The notes under the pieces were generated by a model. The model searched no databases. It was not told the DNA's origin and worked only from the letters and a program-made list of their open reading frames with translations. This document shows positions 54,009-62,622 of a stretch of DNA of 64,000 nucleotides, piece by piece. The DNA is from Ereboglobus luteus. Lineage in GTDB: Bacteria > Verrucomicrobiota > Verrucomicrobiia > Opitutales > Opitutaceae. The stretch lies in contig NZ_CP023004.1 of assembly GCF_003096195.1 (NCBI RefSeq), positions 1,964,501-2,028,500 on the forward strand, in the 5' to 3' direction. Positions within the stretch are counted from its first letter, which is position 1. Each line of letters opens with the position of its first letter. The position numbers and the translations under genes were made by a program.

Positions 54009-56507
54009 GTGAATCCGCTTTTTTCAGGGTTCATTCCGCCCAATTCCTCGCACGTGGCCAATTTTCAAAACACACGCTCCGCCTCCGCCGCACATGCCGA
54101 CAAACTCACCGGCGTGCTTGAGCGCATCATCTTTCTTAACGAGGAAAACCACTACACCATCGCCGAGTTCCGCCCCGACAGCGACGGCGCCAAACCCGCC
54201 GAAAAAATCACCATCGTCGGCGCGCTCCCCGGCGCGCAATGCGGCGAGACGCTCCACCTCGCCGGCCAGTGGACAAAACACTCGCAGCACGGCGACCAGT
54301 TCAAGGTCGAGTCCTTCAAAGCTGAGCTGCCCTCGTCCGTTTACGGCATCCGCAAATATCTCGGCTCAGGACTCGTCCCCGGCATCGGCAAGGTTTACGC
54401 CAACAAAATCGTCGACGCGCTCGGCACCGACACGTTTCGCGTGCTCTCCGAGGAATCCGCCAAGCTCCGCAATATTCCCGGCATCGGCAAGGTCCGCGCC
54501 GCCGCGATCAAAAAAGCATGGGACGACCAGCGCGCCCTTCGCGAAATCCACATCTTTCTTCAGACCTACGGCGTCACCACGTCGCAATGCGTGAAGCTCA
54601 TCGACCGCTACGGCCACGAGGCCATGCCGATCCTGAAAAACGAGCCCTACCGCGTCGCCCGCGAAATCGACGGCATCGGTTTCAAAACCGCCGACCGCAT
54701 CGCCATCAACCTCGGCTTTGCCAATGACGCCCCGCCGCGTCTCGACGCCGGCATCCTCTTCGCGATGGACGAGCTTCAGGAGGAAGGCCACACCGCGCTC
54801 CGCGAGGCCGACCTCATCGACTACACCGCGCAACTCCTCGAAACCAGCTCCGAGCTTCTCGCCAACCGTGTCGCCAAGCTCATCGAGACCAAGCAACTCG
54901 TCGCGCATTTTCAGAGACCAGAATACCAGAGGCCAGAATGCCAGAAGCCGGAGGGACGAAATCCAGAAACTGTTTTCACCAATCCCACCGACGCCACTCT
55001 GCCGGAGTCCGACTCTGGTCCTCTGGCCTCTGGCACTCCGGCCTCTGCTATTCTTCCGCTCATCCAGCTTCCGCTTCTCAATCGCGCCGAGCAAAAAATC
55101 GCCGCCACCATCGCGCGACTCGTTCGCGTTCCCAGCGGATTGCCGCCCATCAAGGACGAGATCGCCGTCGAGTGGGCGGAGAAAAAAGCGGGCATCAATT
55201 TTGCCGACAAGCAACGCGCCGCAATCCTCGCCGCGCTCCGCTCAAAAATCTCCATCCTCACCGGCGGCCCCGGCACCGGGAAAACATCGTCGCTCCGCGC
55301 GCTCGTCGAAATCCTCAAGGCCAAGCGCGTGCGCGTGCACCTCGCCGCGCCCACCGGCCGCGCAGCGCAGCGCCTCGCCGAATCCACCGGCGGTTTCGCC
55401 AGCACCATCCACCGCCTCCTCAAATACGATCCCGCCAAGGGCGGTTTTTCCGCCAACGAGGACACGCCACTCTCCACCGATTTTCTCATTGTTGACGAAG
55501 CCTCGATGCTCGACACCCGCCTCGCCGCCTCGCTGCTCCAAGCCATCCCCTCGCGCGCGCACCTGCTCCTCGTCGGCGACACCGACCAGCTCCCCAGCGT
55601 CGGCGCCGGCAACGTCCTCAAGGACATCATAGCGACTGCGTCGGCGCTGCCGCCTCCGTCGCAAATTCCAAATTCCAATACTCAAATTCCAAAAAACGGC
55701 GCATCCGACTCCGGATCATTCCGCATTCCCGTAACCCGTCTTGACGTCATCCACCGGCAGAAGGGGCAGAGCCAGATTGTCATCACGGCGCACGCCATCA
55801 ACAACGGCGATCCGTCGCTTCCGCCATCGGCGCACGAACTCTCCGCGATTCAGGCATGGGGCGACCTCACGTTTGTCATCGCCGATTCGCCCGACGACTG
55901 CCTGCGCAAAACCATCGCGCTCTGCACCGAGTTCATCCCCCGCCATTACGACTGGTTCGACCGCATTCGCGACGTGCAAGTGCTCGCGCCCATGCACAAG
56001 GGCGTCGCCGGCGTCGGCAACCTCAACACGCAGCTCCAGACCGCGCTCAATCCGCACGCGCGCGGCTACCAGTCGCTCTCCGGCCGCTACCGCACCGGCG
56101 ACAAAGTCATCCAGCTCCGCAACAACTACGACAAAAACATCTTCAACGGCGACATCGGCGCCGTCACCTCCGCCGACCCCGAGACCGGCGCGCTCACGAT
56201 CGACTTCGACGGCAACATCCAGACCTTCGAGAAAAACGAAACCGGCGACCTCGCGCTCGCCTACGCGATCAGCATCCACAAGAGCCAGGGCAGCGAATAC
56301 CCCGTCGTTATCATCCCGCTGCTCAAGGGCCACTTCATGATGCTCCAGCGCAACCTACTCTACACGGCGATCACGCGCGGAAAGAAAAAAGTTTTTATCG
56401 TCGGCGAACCCGCCGCCTACGGCATGGCCGTGCGCAACAACGAGTCCAAACTCCGCAGCACCCACCTGCGTGAGAAGATCACCGCCGCGCTTTTGCAAAG
56501 CCTTTGA
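54009..56507 (+). CDS. recD2: RecD2-type ATP-dependent 5'-3' DNA helicase
   Basis: A protein of 832 aa starting at a GTG (54009); a GTG at 54054 is also possible. An N-terminal OB-like domain (GVLERIIFLNEENHYTIAEF) and tandem helix-hairpin-helix motifs (GSGLVPGIGKVYANKIVDAL; IPGIGKVRAAAI; IDGIGFKTADRIA) mark RecD2 rather than RecBCD RecD. Walker A is ILTGGPGTGKTSSL (~residue 415), Walker B FLIVDEASMLD (~491), then VGDTDQLPSVGAG, and motif V/VI DLALAYAISIHKSQGSEYPVV. Two in-frame insertions made from repeat DNA interrupt it, at residues ~301-353 and ~545-575. Role: DNA repair or replication-fork processing. Confidence 0.92.
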   Translation: MNPLFSGFIPPNSSHVANFQNTRSASAAHADKLTGVLERIIFLNEENHYTIAEFRPDSDGAKPAEKITIVGALPGAQCGETLHLAGQWTKHSQHGDQFKVESFKAELPSSVYGIRKYLGSGLVPGIGKVYANKIVDALGTDTFRVLSEESAKLRNIPGIGKVRAAAIKKAWDDQRALREIHIFLQTYGVTTSQCVKLIDRYGHEAMPILKNEPYRVAREIDGIGFKTADRIAINLGFANDAPPRLDAGILFAMDELQEEGHTALREADLIDYTAQLLETSSELLANRVAKLIETKQLVAHFQRPEYQRPECQKPEGRNPETVFTNPTDATLPESDSGPLASGTPASAILPLIQLPLLNRAEQKIAATIARLVRVPSGLPPIKDEIAVEWAEKKAGINFADKQRAAILAALRSKISILTGGPGTGKTSSLRALVEILKAKRVRVHLAAPTGRAAQRLAESTGGFASTIHRLLKYDPAKGGFSANEDTPLSTDFLIVDEASMLDTRLAASLLQAIPSRAHLLLVGDTDQLPSVGAGNVLKDIIATASALPPPSQIPNSNTQIPKNGASDSGSFRIPVTRLDVIHRQKGQSQIVITAHAINNGDPSLPPSAHELSAIQAWGDLTFVIADSPDDCLRKTIALCTEFIPRHYDWFDRIRDVQVLAPMHKGVAGVGNLNTQLQTALNPHARGYQSLSGRYRTGDKVIQLRNNYDKNIFNGDIGAVTSADPETGALTIDFDGNIQTFEKNETGDLALAYAISIHKSQGSEYPVVIIPLLKGHFMMLQRNLLYTAITRGKKKVFIVGEPAAYGMAVRNNESKLRSTHLREKITAALLQSL
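54911..55069. repeat. Inverted repeat inserted in frame in recD2
   Basis: The left half has units such as ccagaggccagaatgccag; the right half has ctctggcctctggcactcc; they are imperfect reverse complements. They encode the low-complexity stretch FQRPEYQRPECQKPEGRNPE and a Pro/Ser-rich tail. The reading frame stays open. Confidence 0.7.
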
Positions 56508-56510
56508 GCA

Positions 56511-56544
56511 AAAAATCAACAAAACTCGGCCCAGCCCCTTTTTG
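56511..56544 (+). repeat. Interspersed motif AATCAACAAARCTCRGCC, copy 2
   Basis: AATCAACAAAACTCGGCC followed by CAGCCCCTTTTTGC, between the recD2 stop and the next start. It matches 16605-16622 and is in inverted orientation to 58568-58610. Confidence 0.5.
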
Positions 56545-56553
56545 CTCTCTGAC

Positions 56554-57966
56554 ATGAAAAATATCTTCATCAGCCCCTTGTGGATTATCGTTTGCGTGGT
56601 TTGCGCATTCCCACATTCTGATTTGCCCGCACAATCAAAAGACATCGTCGGACAACTCCCAACATTCAATGTCACCCACAATCGCGATCCATCGAATATG
56701 GATCATCTTGCACCACTGAATTTTCAAGACCTTGACGGATATTATGAGGCATTGGAGCGCATACTCGTTGGACCGTATGATGCTGCAATGTGGATTATAT
56801 ACTCAGGCGGACTTCCGGAATCTGCGTTGATTTTATTTCGAGACACAAGCACAACACCCGCACAATGGATTTTGGAAAACGCCCGTGCAAAGCAACATAT
56901 CTGGTATTGGAAAAGCAACCGATCTGAATTTGCCTCGGCAACAACCGATGTGGAGCGCCGCAATATCAAAATTTCAGATCATTGTGCGGGAAAAATAATC
57001 AGCATTTGGGCAGAGGCTTTGCGAAATGTGCGCACACCCGATTATGAGCCCGTGATTTTGGACGTAGGAAGCGTGTTTTTTTATTGCAATAATCGCTATG
57101 GAAGACTCGCAAACAATACAGGCGGAAAAACCATCAATATCGCCAGACTCGGTGTGAAATTATGGTCCCTGCCACTGGCAAATAACGAGGCGGAGCACAC
57201 AATGCGCATAAAAGAGTGCCGGGATATTATCGACGAACTCAAGCGCACCAGCTTTCCCCAACCGGATCCCGCCCTTTTGCCACGTGTGCCCGTTAGAACG
57301 GCGCCTTCCCTTGCTGATGATGTGTCAAACGCCAAAAAACTTGCCTCGTATCATGCGCCGCTAACCGACTCTGATCTGCGGGATGCCGTGGCCCGTGTAA
57401 TTGTTGAAAAGAGCGATTTCCGTTTGCCAATTGATCCCGCAAACGCGGCAAAGTTGCTCGCAAAACAGTTTTTCGATCAACCTGCAGACATTCAATTTTC
57501 AAGCATTAGCACTGAAAACTGGCACGCTAAATGGCAGATATTTGCAGGCGCACTTGTGGCAAATGCAAAAGCCCGGAGCCTCAACTCGCCAAGCTTGCAA
57601 AAATGCCTCCAAGCCTTGAATGAAGGCCGCAACCAACAAACAATTTTGTATCCAATCAAACACGAGCAGCGCTCAGACCACACTCTTTCTCCTGAAATAA
57701 TCGCATCAACGAAAAAAGATGTCGAAACCGACTATCAATCGGCATTGGAACACTGGAAAAATCATCCTGAAAAGTGGCATAATGAACGCCTGGCAATCAT
57801 CCCGGTTGCCGCTTATGCAGCAAGCTCGGCAAGGGGCGAATGCTGGATAATCGTATGCAAGTGGGAATATAGCGTTGCCGGAAAATCATTGCCGCTTCGC
57901 CATGTGATGGCGTGGGCTCTGGATGCCCGAACTTCCGAAGTCATCGCTTATGTTACCTGCGATTGA
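56554..57966 (+). CDS. Orphan secreted hypothetical protein, low GC
   Basis: A protein of 470 aa from the ATG at 56554 (MKNIFISPLWIIVCVVCAFPHSDLPAQ, signal peptide); the frame is open back to 56470 but overlaps recD2. No family is recognised. The mature protein has no membrane segment and mixed alpha/beta composition (VILDVGSVFFYCNNRYGRLA; RGECWIIVCKWEYSVAGKSL). Base composition and codon use are clearly more AT-rich than recD2 before it. With the flanking inverted motif and adjacent transposase remnant this suggests acquisition by transfer. Confidence 0.65.
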   Translation: MKNIFISPLWIIVCVVCAFPHSDLPAQSKDIVGQLPTFNVTHNRDPSNMDHLAPLNFQDLDGYYEALERILVGPYDAAMWIIYSGGLPESALILFRDTSTTPAQWILENARAKQHIWYWKSNRSEFASATTDVERRNIKISDHCAGKIISIWAEALRNVRTPDYEPVILDVGSVFFYCNNRYGRLANNTGGKTINIARLGVKLWSLPLANNEAEHTMRIKECRDIIDELKRTSFPQPDPALLPRVPVRTAPSLADDVSNAKKLASYHAPLTDSDLRDAVARVIVEKSDFRLPIDPANAAKLLAKQFFDQPADIQFSSISTENWHAKWQIFAGALVANAKARSLNSPSLQKCLQALNEGRNQQTILYPIKHEQRSDHTLSPEIIASTKKDVETDYQSALEHWKNHPEKWHNERLAIIPVAAYAASSARGECWIIVCKWEYSVAGKSLPLRHVMAWALDARTSEVIAYVTCD

Positions 57967-58024
57967 TTTTGCTGCATCAGCCGAAAGGGGGCAAAAAATG
58001 GACGCCAAAACAAAAAATGGGGCA

Positions 58025-58046
58025 GCAAAAAAGGGGTCGGGCCTGA
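58025..58046 (-). repeat. IS-end-like motif, partial copy
   Basis: GCAAAAAAGGGGTCGGGCCTGA, read on the minus strand, resembles the tail of the motif at 56525-56544 (GGCCCAGCCCCTTTTTGC). It sits just beyond the transposase fragment and may be one end of the lost element. Confidence 0.4.
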
Positions 58047-58073
58047 ATGGCGCTTAGTTAAGGGCGATTGTCG

Positions 58074-58600
58074 TCATTTGTTGCGGCGGGATTTTGAGAG
58101 GACCATTTCATGTCTGGGATTGGTGAGCAACTGGTGGCTTTTGGGCCGTCGTTTTTTGGCGCACGGCTCCGATCGCCCCAGTCTAAACGGCACCTGGTCC
58201 GAGGCGATTGCCAGCAGCATTTCGAGCAGAAGCCTTTTGTTCTGGCGCACATCCGCACGGTTCAGCCATTCGGCCCACGCGCGCATGGCGTCAACCGCAC
58301 CCATGAAGCCGAGCCTTTCAACATCGGCGCCGTGGGTTTTTGCCGCCTCGAGCATGAGCGCGCGCACCGTGTTGTGGGCTATCGCCTGCATCCAGATTTC
58401 CTTCTCCACCATGCCGGGAGTCAGGCAGCGCGCCACGTCCAGACCAAGCGATATTTTTATGTCCCGGAAAAACAGTTCAATTCTCCAGCGCCGCAGATAC
58501 AGTTCGATGATCGCCCTGTCGCAATACGCCGCCTCGTCGGTGAGCGTCGTGCACAGCCTGATGTGGGGAAAAAAGGGGGGGGGAAGGGGGCCGGGCTGAG
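58074..58600 (-). pseudogene. IS4-family transposase, C-terminal fragment
   Basis: About 175 residues remain, from RLCTTLTDEAAYCDRAIIEL through YLRRWRIELFFRDIKISLGL (the Y-(2)-R-(3)-E-(6)-K region with the catalytic Glu) to LLLEMLLAIASDQVPFRLGR. The N-terminal part with the DDE aspartates is missing; the frame runs upstream into a G-run and unrelated sequence. It is a dead remnant, presumably of the element that rearranged this region. Confidence 0.8.
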
Positions 58601-58610
58601 TTTTGTTGAT
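58568..58610 (-). repeat. Interspersed motif AATCAACAAARCTCRGCC, copy 3 (inverted)
   Basis: On the minus strand it reads AATCAACAAAACTCAGCC followed by C-rich sequence. Together with copy 2 it forms inverted borders around a 2.1-kb segment holding the orphan gene and the transposase fragment. Confidence 0.5.
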
Positions 58611-58679
58611 TATCGATTTATGCATTAATATGCGTGTGGGGCTGCGATTGGTAGCAAAGCGTGAAGGGAAACGCATTTT

Positions 58680-58709
58680 TTGGGATACCATGCCTCACGG
58701 TATTCCCAA
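58680..58709. repeat. Short inverted repeat upstream of the DUF4143 gene
   Basis: TTGGGATACC (58680-58689) pairs with GGTATTCCCAA (58699-58709) with one bulged base. Role unknown. The stretch 58611-58791 contains no gene. Confidence 0.45.
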
Positions 58710-58791
58710 ATGAACATCACTCCGATGGCATTTAATCAAACAGCTAACAATCGTAATTACATTCCCGGATCCGTCCAAATGAAAAACACAC

Positions 58792-58817
58792 TTTACATTT
58801 AGACGACTAAATGTAAA
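58792..58817. promoter_or_regulatory. Perfect palindrome just upstream of the DUF4143 ATPase start (possible operator)
   Basis: TTTACATTTAG (58792-58802), 4-nt loop, CTAAATGTAAA (58807-58817), ending 10 nt before the ATG. AT-rich symmetry at this position fits an operator or a 5'-UTR hairpin; it could also be a mobility-related end. No binding protein can be named. Confidence 0.5.
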
Positions 58818-58827
58818 AAGCAATTTC

Positions 58828-59961
58828 ATGGTAAATCGCCCTTTTTGGCTCAAGCAAATCACCGATTCATGGGAAAAGGCACCCATCGTGTGGCTTACCG
58901 GTGTGCGACGCGTCGGCAAAACCATGCTTGCCCAAGCCCTGCCCGACACTCTTTTCGTGAACTGCGACCTGCCCTCGGCGTCGCGCGAACTCGCCGATCC
59001 CGAGGTGTTCTTCTCAAATACCGATGCCTCGCACATCGTTCTCGACGAGGTGCACCAACTCCCGGATCCGAGCCGCGTGCTCAAAATCGCGGCCGACGCA
59101 TTTCAGAACTTGCGCATTCTGGCAACCGGCTCCTCGACACTCTCGGCCACTGCGAAATTTCGCGATTCGCTGACCGGGCGCAAACGCGAAGTCCGGCTTA
59201 CGCCGGTGCTGTTTTCGGAACTGGAAAATTTCGGTGTTCGCGACATCCGCGCCCGTCTGCTCAGCGGCGGACTTCCCCAACCGCTTCTGGCCGGCGTCCG
59301 CGACCCCATGTATTATCAGGAGTGGATGGATTCCTATTTTGCGCGCGATGTGCAGGAGTTGTTTCGTGTTGGAAAACGCCGTGAATATCTCCTGCTCGCG
59401 GAGTTGCTTCTGCGCCAAAGCGGCGGGCTGTTTGAAGTCACCAGCCTGTCCCGCGACACGGGGCTCACGCGTCCCACCGTTCTCAATTATATGGAGGCGC
59501 TTGAAACGACGCATGTGATACAAATCCTGCGCCCGTGGAGCGGCGGCGGCACGCGCGAGTTGTTGCGCCAGCCCAAGGTTTACGGTTTCGACACCGGCTT
59601 TGTCTGCCACGCGCTCGGATACGAAACATTGCACGACAGCAACCTCGGACTGCTATGGGAACATCTTGTGCTTGACGAGTTGCGCAGCCAACTGCCTGCG
59701 CGCGACGTTTGTTATTGGCGCGACAAATCCCAGCGTGAAATCGACTTTGTCCTGCCGCGTGGACGCGGCGCATGCGACACCGTCGAATGCAAATGGAATC
59801 CCGATTCGTTTGATCCCGCGCATCTGCGCAACTTCAGGGGACTCTATCCCGAGGGGGAAAATTGGGTAATTTCGCCGCGCGTCCCCCGACGTTACACCCG
59901 GCGTTACGGCGACTTGAGCGTCCATTTTGCAACGCCGTCCAAATGGGATTTGCAAACTTGA
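58828..59961 (+). CDS. AAA ATPase with DUF4143 domain
   Basis: A protein of 377 aa starting MVNRPFWLKQITDSWEKAPI. Walker A is WLTGVRRVGKTML (Lys31), Walker B SHIVLDEVHQLPD, sensor LRILATGSSTLSATAKFRDS. A winged-helix-like middle (LTRPTVLNYMEALETTHVIQ) precedes the DUF4143 C-domain. That domain has a PD-(D/E)XK-like pattern (WRDKSQREIDFVL...DTVECKW), suggesting a nuclease fold. The family is widespread, often mobile, and biologically poorly defined. A decayed second copy lies immediately downstream. Confidence 0.85.
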   Translation: MVNRPFWLKQITDSWEKAPIVWLTGVRRVGKTMLAQALPDTLFVNCDLPSASRELADPEVFFSNTDASHIVLDEVHQLPDPSRVLKIAADAFQNLRILATGSSTLSATAKFRDSLTGRKREVRLTPVLFSELENFGVRDIRARLLSGGLPQPLLAGVRDPMYYQEWMDSYFARDVQELFRVGKRREYLLLAELLLRQSGGLFEVTSLSRDTGLTRPTVLNYMEALETTHVIQILRPWSGGGTRELLRQPKVYGFDTGFVCHALGYETLHDSNLGLLWEHLVLDELRSQLPARDVCYWRDKSQREIDFVLPRGRGACDTVECKWNPDSFDPAHLRNFRGLYPEGENWVISPRVPRRYTRRYGDLSVHFATPSKWDLQT

Positions 59962-60074
59962 GAACCGGCGCGGGGTGAAAATGGAGGGAATGGTGACGGG
60001 CTGGGGTTTGTTGATTTTCGGTTCAGTCATCAATGCGGGCAAAGTCGATTTTGCGTTTGTGCATTGCCCGGCTT

Positions 60075-60304
60075 TGCTTTTGGAGCGAGCAAGGACGGCA
60101 CGAGGTGGATTTTGTCATCGAATCCGGACGCGATGTGTTTGCGGTGGACTGCAAGAGCGCCACGCGCTGGAGCTCCGCCGACCTTTCCGGGCTCTTGCGC
60201 GAACCCCGTCCTGCAAAGCGGCGATTCTTGCCTATAATGGCACAACCGCCGTTCGCCTTGATGAACGCCTCTTTGCGATTCCGTCAGGGGTGTTGATTTC
60301 ATGA
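60075..60304 (+). pseudogene. Remnant of a second AAA/DUF4143 gene (C-terminal piece, frameshifted)
   Basis: One frame reads CFWSEQGRHEVDFVIESGRD then VFAVDCKSATRWSSADLSGL; a frame switch near 60210-60225 continues with KAAILAYNGTTAVRLDERLF and AIPSGVLIS then stop. This matches the nuclease-like end of DUF4143 proteins, with the D...D/ECK pattern (here VDCK). The ATPase part is missing. The piece is too diverged from the intact upstream gene to be a recent tandem copy. Confidence 0.7.
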
Positions 60305-60607
60305 TTTTCGCAGGGGAGGCGGACTCTGGACGGGGACGCGTCCCGAAAATGCGGCGCCCGGCGGCGGGATAAATCCCGCCGTCAAAGCGGCGATGAATCG
60401 CCGCACTCCCCGGCATCGGCCCGCGAGGCGCGTCTACCCTCCGTCGTCAACTCATAAAAAACGCCGTCCGAAAAAACAAATGATTGAATTGCGGCGCGAA
60501 GCCTTCGTAAAATACGCGTTCCTTTTCTGTCTCGTCATTTCCAAAGATAGAAACACACGAACAAAACCAAAACATCAGAAACACTCACACAACCCAGTTT
60601 CCACCCG
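60305..60607. other. Gene-free stretch upstream of pckG with short palindromes
   Basis: Two small perfect palindromic stems occur near 60361-60412: GGCGGGAT/ATCCCGCC and GCGGCGAT/ATCGCCGC. The rest up to 60607 shows no supported ORF and should hold the pckG promoter, which I could not locate with confidence. Confidence 0.55.
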
Positions 60608-62440
60608 ATGAAAACAAACATACCATCCAACAAACCACTCAGCGAAAACGCCAAGCTTCTCGCCTGGGTCGATGAAATGGCCGCCTTGTGCGAGCCCGCC
60701 GCCATCCACTGGGTCGACGGCTCGCAAGCCGAATACGACGATCTGTGCAACAAGCTCGTCGCCGGCGGCACCTACACCAAACTTAACGAAAACCTCTGGC
60801 CCGGCTGCTACTACGCCCGTTCCGACGCCAGCGATGTCGCCCGCGTCGAAGAGCGCACCTTCATCTGCTCCAAGTCGCAGGACGACGCCGGCCCGACCAA
60901 CAACTGGGCCGACCCCGTCGAAATGCGCGCCAAGCTCACCGGCCTCTTCAAGGGCTCGATGAAAGGTCGCACCATGTATGTGCTCGGTTACAGCATGGGC
61001 CCGATCGGCTCGCCCATCGCCCAAAACGGCGTCGAGCTCACCGACTCCGCCTACGTCGTCACCAACATGCGCATCATGGCCCGTATCGGCGCCGCCGTGT
61101 TCAAGGAAATCGACAAGGGCGAGAAACCCTTCGTCCCCTGCCTTCACTCCGTCGGCGCTCCCCTCGCGGAAGGCCAAAAAGACGTCATCTGGCCCTGCAA
61201 CCCCGACAAATACATCGTCCATTTCCCCGAGACCCGCGAAATCTGGTCCTTCGGCTCCGGATACGGTGGAAACGCCCTCCTCGGCAAAAAGTGCTTCGCC
61301 CTCCGCATCGCCTCCAACATGGCCCGCGACGAAGGCTGGATGGCCGAGCACATGCTCATCCTCGGCGTTGAAAACCCGAAAGGCGAAAAGACCTACGTCT
61401 CCGCCGCCTTCCCGTCCGCCTGCGGCAAGACCAACTTCGCCATGCTCATCCCGCCCAAGGCGCTCCTCGACAAAGGCTGGAAAGTCTGGACCGTCGGCGA
61501 CGACATCGCATGGATCAAACCCGATGCCACCGGCACCCTCCGCGCGATCAACCCCGAGGCCGGCTTCTTCGGCGTTGCGCCCGGCACCTCCGTCAAGACC
61601 AACCCGAACGCGATGGCCTCGCTCGCCAAGAACACCATCTTCACCAACGTCGCCCTCACACCCGAAGGCGGAGTCTGGTGGGAAGGCATGACCGACGAGC
61701 CCCCGGCCGAACTCATCGACTGGAAGGGCAACAAGTGGACGCCCGCGGACGGCAAGAACGGCGTCAAGGCCGCTCACCCGAACGCCCGCTTCACCGCGCC
61801 CGCCGCGCAATGCCCGACGATCGACCCCGCTTGGGAAGATCCCGCCGGCGTGCCCATCAGCGCCTTCATCTTCGGCGGCCGCCGCCCCGACACCATGCCG
61901 CTCATCTACCAGGCCAAGAGCTGGGAACAAGGCGTTTACATCGCCGCCACGATGGGCTCCGAAATGACCGCCGCCGCCGCGGGCAAAGTCGGCCAAGTCC
62001 GTCGCGACCCGATGGCCATGCTGCCCTTCTGCGGCTACCACATCGGCGACTACTTCCAGCACTGGCTCAACATGGCCAAGAAGGCCAAGATGCCCGCCGT
62101 GTTCCACGTCAACTGGTTCCGCAAGAACGCCGAAGGCAAGTTCATCTGGCCCGGCTTCGGCGAAAACGCCCGCGTGCTCAAGTGGATCGTTGGCCGCGCC
62201 GTCGGCTGCGACTGCGCCAAGGCCGCGGAAAGCGCGATCGGCTACCAGCCCTCCTTCGATGATATCGACTGGGACGGCGCCAACTTCGACAAAGCCATCT
62301 TCGACGAGCTCCAAGCGGTTGACGTCGAGAAATGGAAAGCCGAAGTGGCCGACCAGGAGACCTTCTTCGCGAAGGTTGGCAGCAAGCTCCCCGCCGAGCT
62401 CAAGGCCCAGCGCGAAGCCCTCAAGGCCCGCCTCGGTTAA
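60608..62440 (+). CDS. pckG: Phosphoenolpyruvate carboxykinase (GTP)
   Basis: A protein of 610 aa, the usual length for GTP-type PEPCK, from the ATG at 60608 ([20 protein letters not shown]). Motifs: [26 protein letters not shown], the P-loop [21 protein letters not shown], and [16 protein letters not shown]. It converts oxaloacetate plus GTP to PEP, CO2 and GDP for gluconeogenesis. Codon use is strongly biased to C-ending codons, consistent with high expression. It stands alone, with its own terminator. Confidence 0.97.
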   Translation: MKTNIPSNKPLSENAKLLAWVDEMAALCEPAAIHWVDGSQAEYDDLCNKLVAGGTYTKLNENLWPGCYYARSDASDVARVEERTFICSKSQDDAGPTNNWADPVEMRAKLTGLFKGSMKGRTMYVLGYSMGPIGSPIAQNGVELTDSAYVVTNMRIMARIGAAVFKEIDKGEKPFVPCLHSVGAPLAEGQKDVIWPCNPDKYIVHFPETREIWSFGSGYGGNALLGKKCFALRIASNMARDEGWMAEHMLILGVENPKGEKTYVSAAFPSACGKTNFAMLIPPKALLDKGWKVWTVGDDIAWIKPDATGTLRAINPEAGFFGVAPGTSVKTNPNAMASLAKNTIFTNVALTPEGGVWWEGMTDEPPAELIDWKGNKWTPADGKNGVKAAHPNARFTAPAAQCPTIDPAWEDPAGVPISAFIFGGRRPDTMPLIYQAKSWEQGVYIAATMGSEMTAAAAGKVGQVRRDPMAMLPFCGYHIGDYFQHWLNMAKKAKMPAVFHVNWFRKNAEGKFIWPGFGENARVLKWIVGRAVGCDCAKAAESAIGYQPSFDDIDWDGANFDKAIFDELQAVDVEKWKAEVADQETFFAKVGSKLPAELKAQREALKARLG

Positions 62441-62467
62441 TAAACGACAATCGACACGTTTTAACAC

Positions 62468-62500
62468 AAACGAACCGGCCCAAAGCCGGTTCGTTTTTTT
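62468..62500 (+). terminator. Rho-independent terminator of pckG
   Basis: Perfect 12-bp stem AAACGAACCGGC (62468-62479) / GCCGGTTCGTTT (62485-62496), 5-nt loop, followed by a T run to 62500. It begins 28 nt after the stop. Confidence 0.93.
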
Positions 62501-62622
62501 GTGTCTTGCCGGGGGGGCGCGCTACGTCGCCGCATCGAAACACGTCCAACGGATGCGCGAGGGCGCGGCGTTTGCCTCTCGCAATTTCCGGCGCGCTCAC
62601 CCCGCCCAATGCGGACGCAGTT

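Noticed and set aside
60575-62467. 630-codon minus-strand frame opposite pckG
   Set aside because: Mirror of a strongly biased GC3 gene; Gly/Val/Asp-rich with no motif, and pckG itself is unmistakable.
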